From Vitellaria paradoxa (Eukaryota > Streptophyta > Magnoliopsida > Ericales > Sapotaceae), in assembly GCA_019916065.1 (NCBI GenBank), contig CM034239.1:44160663-44224662 (forward strand): a stretch of 64,000 nucleotides of DNA. The letters are read 5' to 3'. The position numbers and the translations under genes were made by a program. Of the stretch, positions 1 to 10,540 are shown in pieces (positions within the stretch are counted from its first letter, which is position 1; every line of letters starts with the position of its first letter). The notes below the pieces were generated by a model that was given only the letters and a program-made list of their open reading frames with translations, ran no database searches and was not told the origin of the DNA.

Positions 1-79
1 AATGGCTAACAATACAACACACCTAAAAATATTTCCAGAATCAAAAGTTCTACATGGAATTATGAAGGGTAATGCTTAC

Positions 80-2754
80 CAATCCCAACACGAGTTCCGA
101 CTGTGAGTTCTCTGTAATCAATATTCCATTCTTGAAATGGTAATAGAGGCTGATTTTGGAACATGGGCAACTCCAGTACTTTGTTCCAAGTTGCCACTGT
201 TTCATCACTTCCCTTGTAGTCTGAAGACCTGCCTCTATCAGTAGTCTGACTCCTAAATTCATGCGGGGATGAAGGCAGTGATATTGCCTTTTGAGGACCC
301 ATTTGCTCCCTGGAATGAACATATAGAGCAGATCTTCCACGTGATATATCAACATGATCACGATGGTCAAAATCCGATACCTGATTTATTGCACCAGGTT
401 ATAAAGAAGCCCAAACAAAACAAAAGAAAAAAGAATAGGAGAATATACAACCAATAAAATCCCAAGCGGAAAAATATAGCTCAAATTTGCATTATCCAAA
501 AAAACATAGCTACAGAACTGGCCACCTCCCTCCCCCCCCCCCCAAAAAAAAACCCTTATCACAGCAGCATTAATCATGAAGATCCACAGGTACCCCTTGG
601 CAATGGCATGACTTGCCCCAAGAAAAGAAAAATGAAATAGGAAATAGGAAGATAACAAGTTCACAAAAAAATGCATAGAAAGATAAACATCATAGGCTTA
701 AGAAACTAATGTAAGGAATCACTGTTTTCTCATGATGACATGCTCCAGTGCAAAGTACAAATCTCAAGCGAAAGATGATGTAAAGCAGTAACACAACCCT
801 CAGTCATTAGAACAAAGGTACACGCATTTTTTGATGATTTGAACCAATATTAACACGGTCAGTCAGCCAATACTAAAGCAGTCCTGATTCATAAAACTAA
901 AGGTACACACATTTTTTGATGATCTGAACCAATACTTCCATCATTCATAGAGTTGTTAAGCGACCTATCATCCTCCCGTTCTTTCTGAAGACGATTCTGC
1001 TTCAATGTTTCATTCATTGCTCGAACAGCCCTGCAGTGCTCCATTGAGCACAAGAAAGCACAATAAGTAGTAGTATCATTTATATCAACAACATGAACAT
1101 GCTTGAAAGAATAAAAAAATTAAGGTATTAATTAGGAATAAAAATACATAAAATTATTTTTTAACTGCATATCATAATAAGATTATCACTGTAACTTCAA
1201 CCAAGATACAAGAGTAATAAATAATGAACATGAAGAAATGATAACAAAACATAAACAAATGCAGAAATGCAACAAATTAAGGACAAACCATGAAGAAGGA
1301 AAAGTCTAAGCAAAACCATAACCAATTGCTGATGGCAAAAGATCATTTAGACAAAATTAGTTCAAATAACCATATATATATATTCTCAGAATCTCTTTGC
1401 TTTCTATTTTAAATTCAAATATTCTATTTTTTTTTTTTTCAAATCTTTAAAGTCTTTCTTTATTGATTATCTTTTTCCATTTCTATATCACCACCACTCC
1501 CACAAGTCGAAAACAATGAAAAGAACTCATGAAAGATCAACCCATTACCAACTCCCCATCCTAGGATGGGGGTTTAGATAATCTTGCTTGCATCTTCTCT
1601 TTTTCAACTTTTTAACTTTTTTTGTTTTTTTGGTAATTTCAACTTTTTAACTTGTTCAAGGACTCCATGCTTTGTTTTCTGTTCAGTCTTCCGGTGTTCT
1701 GAATATACAATACCATCTGCCTACAAAACTTTTTATCCCATGGCACAATCACCACCATTCCACTTACGGTTTTATAGTGACAATGTAGGTGCAACCACAA
1801 TTGTACGCTTGGCCTTTTCACTTGTTAATGGCACATGCGCACACTGCTTCTCATCTTTCACATGAATCCGGATAATTTAGTCATTTGCCCAAAACTGACG
1901 AACTTAGCCTTTGTTTCATATTTGTCCTTTATGGCTTTTCCTTGTTTAGGATACTTCATATTTGTCCTTTAGCCTTGGACTTTGTCTCAACAATGAAGAG
2001 GTTGGTTAGGCAAACACCAATAATTTCAAAGCATGCCAACCCATCTATACAGCTTTGGATTTTAACTTGAGGATAACAATTGTATCCCTTAACAATTCTA
2101 AGTTTCTAACCCATCATTTCCTTTATCTATTGCAAGATACCTCAGTGTATTAAGCACCCTCTTCTTCATTCAATTTGCAATTTTATTAAAGAAAAAAAGC
2201 ATAAAGTTTAATCAACTACCTTGGCAAATATATCCAAATTAAAAACATAAAAATAATTTTAACGTAGGTAAGAGAAATAGAAAGAAAATTTCATACCAAG
2301 GTTAGTTATTAAAATCAGGATCCTACCTAGGATCGGTGGAGGGGTCTTCCAAATCGGATTGTAGGATCATAAGATCCTCCCGAAAAGAGAAATAGGCTAA
2401 TAATTTTACAGAACTTTAAAGAAAATAAGAGAATGTAGCTCGAACGGAAAATAAGAAAATTCCACAATTGGGATCACAATTTTAACCACCATGTTTCATA
2501 CTAGAAACACTATTTTAGTAAAGCACCTAAACACTAATGGAAAGAAAGAAATCAAATTCAAAAAACAAAGAAAAAAAGGAGGGATAGAGAAGGGTAAAAA
2601 TATGTACTAATAGAAGCAAGATGTAATTAAAAAAAAAAAACAAAGGTAGAAAAGTGTCAACCTTGCTATATCATCCCCAATCTCTGGAGTAATGCTAACG
2701 CTTCTTCTTCTTATTCTATGAGTTTCTGACGTTGAGGCACCTTCTGACCTGTAG
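80..2754 (-). CDS. Raf-like MAP3K, three internal exons (partial, runs off left edge)
   Basis: Three minus-strand exons join in frame: about 2754-2662, 1030-907 and 380-80. All have AG acceptors, and the donors are GTTGAC, GTACCT and GTAAGC. The first encodes EGASTSET...RIRRRSVSITPEIGDD, the second AVRAMNETLKQNRLQKERED, and the third a Ser/Arg-rich linker (GPQKAISLPSSPHEFRSQ) ending NQPLLPFQEWNID and ELTVGTRVGIG. The last motif is the start of the kinase glycine-rich loop, so the catalytic domain lies to the left of base 1. From memory this linker plus loop is typical of plant Raf-like MAPKKKs related to Arabidopsis At3g58640/At2g31010, which are soluble Ser/Thr kinases. No frame breaks are visible. 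Upstream exons are not recognised, so the start codon is not assigned. Exon 907-1030 has the least certain donor. Identity as a Raf-like kinase is fairly sure; the subgroup is not. Confidence 0.8.
815..936. repeat. Short direct repeat copying an exon end and splice donor
   Basis: A stretch of about 37 bp at 815-851 recurs at 899-936 with few changes (both contain aaaggtacac/g, cattttttgatgat and gaaccaata). On the minus strand the second copy is the 3' end and donor region of a MAP3K exon, so the first copy is a duplicated, slightly diverged exon tail lying in the next intron. Confidence 0.6.
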
Positions 2755-5700
2755 CTATATTGGAATGAGAAATTAGTATATGATGCCATCCACTTTTGCC
2801 AGAAAAATTTGCCTTGGTTTTTGGTTCTCTGGGTGAACCAAATAAACCACCCCTCCCAACCTCCACAGGAGACAAAAACAAAAACTAAATAAATGAAAAA
2901 AACATGAAACAGCAGCAGTTAAAACAACGTCACCAATAATTATAACACATAATGAAGAACAATAATCAATAATAATCATAAATTGTGTTACAGGACCTTG
3001 ATATTCAAACGCTAGACGACATTTGTTGCCTAAGATATACTTTCATTTTCTCTTCTTCTTTCCCCCTTTGCTTGTGGGGTAGAAAGGAGCGTGCTTGTAA
3101 CCTTGAATTGAAAAATACACTTGCACTCAATCTATCATATTCTGCACTAAAATTATACTGAGGTATACTATCCAATACTACTTTAAAGCTGAGCAAAATT
3201 GTTTTTCGTAATTCATTCGTGTGATGGATTAAACTTCGTAATCAAGTCCAACAAAATGATTAGTACCAAGAAACGCCATAAGTTTTAACTAATAAGCTCA
3301 GTTAACAAATTGGTGGTAATTGTAACAAGCACGAGAACTCTCCAAAAGGGCTAGTTAAGGAGGTGACAATTTGGTTTATGGCTCCTACACATAAACCAAA
3401 GATCCCCCTACTTACGATTACGATTTGGGACTCAAACATGCCACCCGCAGGTCAAAGTTGTCACAATCTCTCCCCTTTTAGCACCTCACGAGAGGCCACA
3501 ATCATTCACCAGCCGGCCCACCAGCACCATAACCAGGAGTGAACCCCACAGTGTAGTACCCTCAAGCTCACATGGTCATGTATACAGGTTAGTCAGGTGG
3601 CTTATGTTGAGTTCCATATAGGAGCATAGGCAGGGAACCACAGGTCCATGATCCCCTGATGCAGGACGATAGAGAGTAAAGTAAAGAGAGAGAAATAGAG
3701 AGAGAAGAGGAGAGAGGGAGAAAGAAGAAGAGGGAAAGGGAGAACAAGCCACGAAAATTTCAATAACTCAATTTTTCATATTCATCAATATGTCTAACCC
3801 TAATCATCTTAAACCTTTAAATAGGCTAATACATCCTCAATATTACTAAAAATAAAATAAAATCAAACATTCGAATAAATCTTACTTAAAATAAATCTAA
3901 ATAAATCTTCCCTCAAATAAATAAATTTTAATAAAATAAAGTAAAATCCTCGTATAAAATCTAATATTAATAAAATGAATCCAAATAATAATTATTTCAT
4001 TTTTTTTTGGCTTCCGCATCATCCTCTTTCTCACCCTTGCCCAAAATTATTTTCAACTTGGGCACGTCATTACCCTTTTGTGAAGCCAATAGGTTACTGA
4101 TATTGCCTTGTTGCTTATTGCCCTTGGGTGAGCACAAGGAGAAGTCTTCCTTAAGAATGGGGAGGAGCCTAATTTCAAATAGAGTCCCTGTAGCATACGA
4201 GAAATGTCCTAGTTGTCATCGCCGCCAATCGTGAGCCCAAAAGATCCAGTAGCCACGGGTATTAACCACGGTAATTTCATCTTCGGAGCTATCTTATAAA
4301 GCAACCCTAGTCCATTGGCCTTGCAGAATAACAATGAACCTTGGTTGGCATCCATCATTTTCCTAGGAGAAGCAAGACCTTGTTCAAACCCAAATTGCAT
4401 GCCACTTGAGGATTGTACTCTACAAAAAACAACATGTCATTGCCCCGCCCGCATATATATCCACTCGATTACGCAATCACCAAAAAAATTGTCCTATAAA
4501 GGATATGCTTGCAAACCCAGAGGACATTGAACCCTCGAAAAAATGCCAACCACAAGCTTAAAGTAAGGCCTCCATTTGTATAAATCACTCGGAATAGTTT
4601 TTTTCAATCCCCATACCACCCCATCGCATTGATTGCGATTCTTTTGACTTCACCTAGCCATGCCTTCAATCATGATCATCTCCTTAATCAACTATGGCTT
4701 TAGGCCGAAACCAAGAAACCTCCCAATACAACCAAAGATGCAAAAATGGAGTAGCAAGATAAGGATATCAACCAACATAGAAGAAACCAGTATTTTTTAT
4801 TCGAGGGGGCCAAATTTAGGCTATTTTCTAGGGTCAAATTTAAGCCTAGAAAAAATTACAACTAATACTATAAATTATCTTTAGTAAATAAAAATTAAAT
4901 TAATATATAAAACCTAACTAATGTATAACAATAATACATTAACATGTTTTCTATATAAATATTCACACAAAAAATTCAATTTCATATACATATCCTATGA
5001 ATTTTATCAATTAAAGTAACACTTGACAACCTTTCATGCCTCAAAATTTATCAATGATTAGATCAAAAGTGAATTTTCCTAGATTAACTTCTATTTTTTC
5101 CGGAACTTTATTTTAGATGCCACTCTTATAAAATTAAAAAAAAAATTCAATTTCACATACATATTCCTATAACAATTAAAAGTGACACTTGACAACTTTT
5201 TATGTGTCGGAATTTATCAATAACTAAATCAATAGTGAACTTTCCACAGTTTTTCTACAATTATTCCGAAACTTTACTTTAAATGCTATACTTCTAGCTA
5301 AAAATGCACGCTTTGTAGTTGTAATAGAAAATTAGAAATTGATATTTTTTGTTTGGTGTAAACTAAAGCTTGTGTCTTTCGATTTTTCTTTTTTATTTTA
5401 TTTTCTTTTTTACCAATTTATTAAATATTATTTAATATTGAATTGTTTATAACGGGTTTTAAAATTTTAAAATATTTAGACTAGAAATATTTTTATATGC
5501 TTAAATTCTATGGCTTTTTTGTGTCATTAACCATTACTGATGGGTTGCATTATGTTTAGATGGTAAAAATAGTAAAATTAGTTGGACTTCCAAATTTTAC
5601 ATTATATAACAATTAGTAAAAAAAATATTTAAATCTAAGGAGGTTGGTTCATAGACTAAAATTTTTTGACCCAAATTTTATACGGTACAAGTGTTTGTTT

Positions 5701-6049
5701 TCTTGAAAACTACATAGCATTAAAAGGTTTTCCATCCAAATTTATACATACTAGTGTTGTTTTCCTAAACTGCTGTCTAAAATTTTTTAAAATTTGAGGG
5801 ACACCAAACCATAGCATAATTTGTTTTTAACCCAAAATGTACATGTACAAGTAGCAATATCCTAAACCGGTCATTGCCCCCAAGACCCTAGCAGGCTTCA
5901 ACCCTGCCAATCAAAAGATCTCTCCATCCCATCCGTAATCATAACAAGCTGGTGATAAAATGTCCCAAGGAAGACGGGAACCAAAGGAACTGCCTTCTCC
6001 AAGCAAAGCAAAGCTTGGCTGTGACGGGAAACCCTGAGTTTTTTTTTTT
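2755..6049. other. Non-genic, degenerate repeat sequence
   Basis: Upstream exons of the MAP3K could be here but none is recognised. 3330-3770 is a GC-richer block ending in a purine-rich GA tract (3660-3745). 4000-4800 reads in short, broken frames on both strands and looks like a decayed transposon; no family motif was identified. 4860-5860 is AT-rich, with two diverged direct copies of a roughly 190-bp segment (near 4970-5120 and 5150-5300, sharing cacttgacaac and tttatcaat). 5870-6040 is a GC-richer island, cut by the assembly gap, that can be read on the minus strand as FALLGEGSSFG and ACYDYGWDGEIF; this was not identified. Confidence 0.5.
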
Positions 6050-6149
6050 NNNNNNNNNNNNNNNNNNNNNNNNNNNNNNNNNNNNNNNNNNNNNNNNNNN
6101 NNNNNNNNNNNNNNNNNNNNNNNNNNNNNNNNNNNNNNNNNNNNNNNNN
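6050..6149. other. Assembly gap of 100 N
   Basis: Exactly 100 N, preceded by a poly-T run. This is a scaffold gap of conventional rather than measured size. Confidence 0.99.
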
Positions 6150-6782
6150 TAATCAACAGTATAATTACCAATTAACAATTATCATTACCAATGTTTTTTA
6201 TGTTTTTCTTTTTCTTTCTTTACTATGAAAATGAAAATTAAAAATTAAAATTAAGCACAAAAACTAAAAACTTAACATAAAAACTACAGACAAAACTAAA
6301 AATTAACATTTTTATCAAACGGGCCCTAAATAGTTAATGCAATTCTATATCCCATATTGTTATAAATATAGAGACTTGCTCATAGGGAGGATAGAGCTTC
6401 CTTACGGCCACAGGGCTCGTCGCTCCATCTCTAAGTTTTGAAAAATGTTGCTTGTATATATAAAATTTTAATTATAAAAATTTACATTATATTTTAACCT
6501 CCTTTGAAATTTTAAAAAATAGTTAATCTTTGGTTACAAAAACACTATCATTAGTCCATATTTTTAAATTAAAAAAATTAGATTACAAACCAACTTTCTT
6601 AAAATTTAATTATTTTTTCAACTGTTGTACGTAGTATTCCAAAATTTGAAAGATCATTTATGCATCTATACTAATTTGTAAATGAATAATAAAAACATGC
6701 CAAAAGTTTGACCATGTTTAAACTTTCAAAGACCATAAAGGCTCAAAAGTTTGACCAAGTTTCAACTTTCAAAATTAATATA

Positions 6783-6930
6783 AGCCCCATTTGGTACGTT
6801 AAAAAATGTTGAAAAACACTGAAAATATTTAAAGATTATTTATTTTTTATCTCACTGCACGGATTACGAACTCACAACTTTTATCAAATTTTATAACTTT
6901 TTATTACTCTAAACGCTCTCATAATGTAAT
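6783..6930. mobile_element. MITE family B copy
   Basis: Begins ccccatttggtacg, runs through the family block with cactgcacggattacgaactc, and ends in ttattactctaaacgctctc. The same block recurs, interrupted, at 13190-13237 plus 17052-17160, and inverted near 62006-62160. Small size, no coding capacity and several dispersed copies indicate a non-autonomous DNA element. Its ends are approximate. Confidence 0.55.
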
Positions 6931-8888
6931 TCTATCCCCTCATTGCTATATACGTCATAATGTAGCTCCCTTAGGGTCAAAGGGTTCGTCGCCCCTCTCC
7001 TAAGTTTTGAAACAGTAATTTTTATTTTATTTTATTTCTTCTCTCTTCAATGCATCCAATGAAACAGTCCATTTATATCAAAATTTCACTTGAGCAAAAA
7101 ACCTTCGAGGAGAGAGAATTTGACCAAAATATATTTGTGAACATGAGAGTTAATTTAGAACATGCATGAAGAGGTATCAAATATCTGTAATACTCTTAAT
7201 TTGTTAATAATAATAGATAATGTATTTAAGTGTTGAGGATAGTTATGTCACTATAAAATGCAAGAGCTCCACTAAAAAAAAGTTTCACCAAGAATTAGTG
7301 TTTACTTTATTAATGGTAATCCAAACGTCTATTAGCTTCATTAGTTACATTGTAAAATATTAAACTATTAAATAATTAATTGATTATTTATATTAAAAAA
7401 ATATACTATTTATTAGTTATTAAAATTTAAGGTTAATTTGATTTATAGTTTAAAATACATAATTTGTTGACTTCTTATTAAAGAGGTGTTTGGTAAACCA
7501 AAAAAGTATTTTTTTTTTTAAATTTTTGTCCTGCTACTATTACGTGTTATTTTGGTAAAAGTTATGTATTTGGTAAAAATTTATAAAAGTTTGAACAAAT
7601 TGAAATAAATTGAACAAAGTTGAAAAAAAAATTGAGAAAATAAAAAATTGATAAATTTTTTTGAGGAAAGTTGGTACTTCAACGAGAGCCTAAATAAAAT
7701 GAAGGTAATCATTCCAAGGAGAGAACATAGTGCTTTTTTTTTTTGGTAACTTGAAACTCGTTCCGATTTATTACAGCTTTCAACGAACCGCGTAACTGAT
7801 GAGTAAACCGGTGCTTGGATCTTGTGAGTGGGTTCAAGAACACGGTGTTTAGTAAACCAAAAACATAAATTTTTTTTTAACTTTTATCCTTGTACTACCT
7901 TGTATCACTTTTTAGTAAAAGTTGCGTATTTGTAAAAATTTATAAAATTTAAATAAAAGTTTGAGAAACCTAGAGAAAATTGTGGAAATTTTAAAAAAGT
8001 TGAAGAATTTTGGACATATATATATTGTGAAGAAAGTTGGAGAAAGTTAAATATAAATTCAAAACAAAAATCGGAGAAAATTAAAAAATTAACAAATTTA
8101 TTCAATTAAGTTGGAGCTTCAAACGGTCTCCATTTTTAGAATAGATAGTAAGTAAATAAAAGCTTTCTAAATGTACAGTGGAAAAAGATAGTAAATAGTA
8201 ATACCCCAGCCTTGAAAAAAAAAAGGGTTCACATATATCTAGATACAATGAAATTTGAATGTAATTAACTTATTATTTTATTAATGAACATGTCAAACTG
8301 GATTTCAACAAAATTCAAATGTTATTGTGGGAGATTTCATAATTATTACAAAATTGGAAATTTGTGTTGGATTCACCTTTAATAATAGTATAGATATGTG
8401 GATGTTTTATTAGGCCTCATTTGGAGGAGCAAAAAAGAGAAAAAATATTAATTTTTGGTATTCTAAGTGTTTAGTAAAAAATCAAAGTTATCACCTTATC
8501 AAAATACAAACTTTTGCTGAGTTGACAAGATATAATAGTCATTTCAATTTAATCGAACTCATAAATTAATAAAATTTTTACCAAATATCTAAAAATTATC
8601 AAAAATTACTAAAAATTTATTTATTTTATCAACTACTAAGAATTGTAAAAAATCACAAAAAAAAAATTTGTTTATTTACCAAGCACACAAAAACTTTCAC
8701 ATTTCAACTCTTATAAAAAATTATTAAAATTTTGATTTTTAAACAGAACCTTAGTTGATTGTAATTTGTTCTTTTTAAGAAACAAATCTGTTGGTATCTA
8801 TAAAGATTTTCTTTATTATGGAGTTATTAATGAGTTATCATGCTATATATGTGGGAGCACTTTCACATGTAAGTCGTGTGTGTTGTTA
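6931..8888. other. AT-rich intergenic sequence with repeat remnants
   Basis: No coding feature was seen. 7741-7850 (ggtaacttgaaactcg ... tttattacag ... accgcgtaac) resembles the 3' part of the SINE at 48.5 kb and is probably a truncated copy. 7490-7680 and 7840-8130 are diverged copies of one AT-rich element (both contain gtatttggtaaaaattt-like and gagaaaa...ttgaa segments). 8400-8755 is another AT-rich MITE-like block beginning ggcctcatttgg and ending aacagaacctta. Confidence 0.4.
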
Positions 8889-9185
8889 CAATCATGGCTA
8901 ATCTTCTGGGGTCGGAGAGAAGCCCGCAGCCGCTACCCATGGGTGCGCACTGGGTGAAGCCCGCCCCGTGACCCTAGCCGGCAAAGAACCACGAGGAGGT
9001 AAACCAGCCTAGGCAAGTCCTGGCTAACCGGCTCAGCCAGGAGAAGGCTGTTAGATGACCCTCCACAATTAGAGAAAGGACTGCTCCAAGAGGAGTCGAA
9101 CCCAGGACCTATTGGTCCCAGGCCCTTCAGCCCGCCATCCGAATCAACTCGACTACCGCTTTCGGGGCCAATCATGGCTAATCTT
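8889..9185 (-). mobile_element. tRNA-derived SINE with 17-bp target site duplication
   Basis: The element body is 8906-9168. It is bounded by a perfect 17-bp direct repeat, caatcatggctaatctt, at 8889-8905 and 9169-9185, the hallmark of LINE-machinery retroposition. Read on the minus strand it starts ggccccgaaagcggtagtcg and carries a pol III B-box-like GGTTCGACTCC about 70 bp in, with a plausible A-box upstream, so the head is tRNA-like. It is about 263 bp, much more GC-rich than its surroundings, and has no open frame and no long A tail. The insertion split the 5' leader and start-codon region of the multi-CLE locus, so the duplication regenerated the ATG on both sides. The perfect duplication suggests a young insertion. 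Confidence 0.85.
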
Positions 9186-10540
9186 ATTTCTATAGCAACA
9201 TTGCTATTTGTCTTTGTTATATTCTCCGTTTTTCCATGAAATTGCAGGCACATGTTATGTTTCCACCTAAATCTAGACTAGATTCTATACACCACGATGC
9301 AAAGTTTTTGGAAGTTACTCCTACTAGACTGGATCCACTCCACAACCATCCTTCTCCACCACCTAAATCTGGACCCGATTCTATAAACCACCATGCAAGA
9401 TTCTTGAAAGTTACTCCTACCGGACCGGATCCACTCCACAACCATCCTTCTCCACCACCTAAATCTGGACCCGGTTCTATACACCACCATGCAAGGTTCT
9501 TGAAAGTTACTCCTACCGGACCGGATCCAATCCACAATGATCCTTTTCCACCACCTAAATCTGGACCCGATTCTATACACCACCATGCAAGGTTCTTGAA
9601 AGTTACTCCCATCGGACCGGATCCAATCCACAATGATCCTTCTCCACCACCTAAATCTGGACCCGATTCTATACACTACCATGCAAGGTTCTTGAAAGTT
9701 ACTCCTACCGGACCGGATCCAATCCCCAATGATCCTTCTCCACCACCTAAATCTGGACCCGATTCTATACACCACCATGCAAGGTTCTTGAAAGTTACTC
9801 CCACCGGACCGGATCCAATCCACAATGATCCTTCTCCAACACCTAAATCTGGACTTGATTCTATACACCACCATGCAAGGTTCTTGAAAGTTACTCCCAC
9901 CGGACCGGATCCAATCCACAATGATCCTTTTCCACCGCCTAAATCTGGACCCGATTCTGTACACCACCATGCAAGGTTCTTAAAGTTACTCCCACTGGAC
10001 TGGATCCAATCCACAATGATCCTTCTCCACCACCTAAATCTGGACCCGATTCTATACACCACCATGCAAGGTTCTTGAAAGTTACTCCCACCGGACCGGA
10101 TCCAATCCACAATCATCCTTCTCCACCACCTAAATCTGGACTCGATTCTATACACCACTATGCAAGGTTCTTGGAAGTTACTCCCACCGGACCGGATCCA
10201 ATCCACAATGATCCTTCTCCACCACCTAAATCTGGACCCGATTCTATACAACACCATGCAAGGTTCTTGAATGTTACTCCCACCGGACCGGATCCAATCC
10301 ACAATGATCCTTCTCCACCACCTAAATCTGGACCCGATTCTTTACACCACCATGCAAGGTTTTTTGAAAGTTACTTCCACCGGACCGGATCCAATCCACA
10401 ATGATCCTTCTCCACCACCTAAATTTGGACCAAATTCTATACACCACCATGCAAGGTTCTTGAAAGTTACTCCCATCGGACCGGATCCAATCCACAATGA
10501 TCCTTCTCCACTACGTAAGAGATGCTCCAAGAGAATCTGA
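9174..10540 (+). CDS. Candidate multi-CLE peptide precursor with 13 CLE-like units; frames broken
   Basis: An ATG at 9174 opens a 21-codon frame (MANLISIATLLFVFV...) with a classic secretory signal peptide character, ending in TGA at 9237-9239. One or two bases out of phase, a frame opens at 9236 and runs through 13 tandem 32-residue units. Each unit contains a core such as TPTGPDPIHN, preceded by HHHARFLKV and followed by DPSPPPKSG. Plant CLE hormones have a 12-13 residue motif of the form R-x-V-P-x-G-P-D-P-x-H-N. Here K-V-T-P-T-G-P-D-P-I-H-N matches at 9 of the 10 fixed positions if K is accepted for R; T replaces V at position 3. A 1-bp loss near 9981 (unit 8) and a 1-bp gain near 10361 (unit 12) compensate each other, and the frame ends RKRCSKRI then stop. 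Multi-CLE preproproteins are known from some plants. Whether this locus is expressed, or is a pseudogene or sequencing artefact, is open. Confidence 0.6.
9269..10516 (+). repeat. 96-bp tandem repeat, 13 units
   Basis: Unit starts (aaatct) fall at 9269, 9365, 9461, 9557, 9653, 9749, 9845, 9941, 10036, 10132, 10228, 10324 and 10421. Spacing is 96 bp except for 95 at unit 8 and 97 at unit 12. Most units carry ccggaccggatccaatcc. Unit 1 is the most diverged and unit 13 degenerates at its 3' end, as expected for an array amplified by unequal exchange from its centre. Because 96 is divisible by 3, the plus frame and two minus frames all stay open; only the plus frame matches a known peptide family. 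Confidence 0.97.

Noticed and set aside
4007..4900. Several 60-75 codon frames on both strands
   Set aside because: No domain or splice structure recognised; text resembles decayed transposon and is covered as a degenerate repeat block.
5911..6178. Frames crossing the N run
   Set aside because: Half of the apparent protein is undefined residues; the real part is too short to identify.
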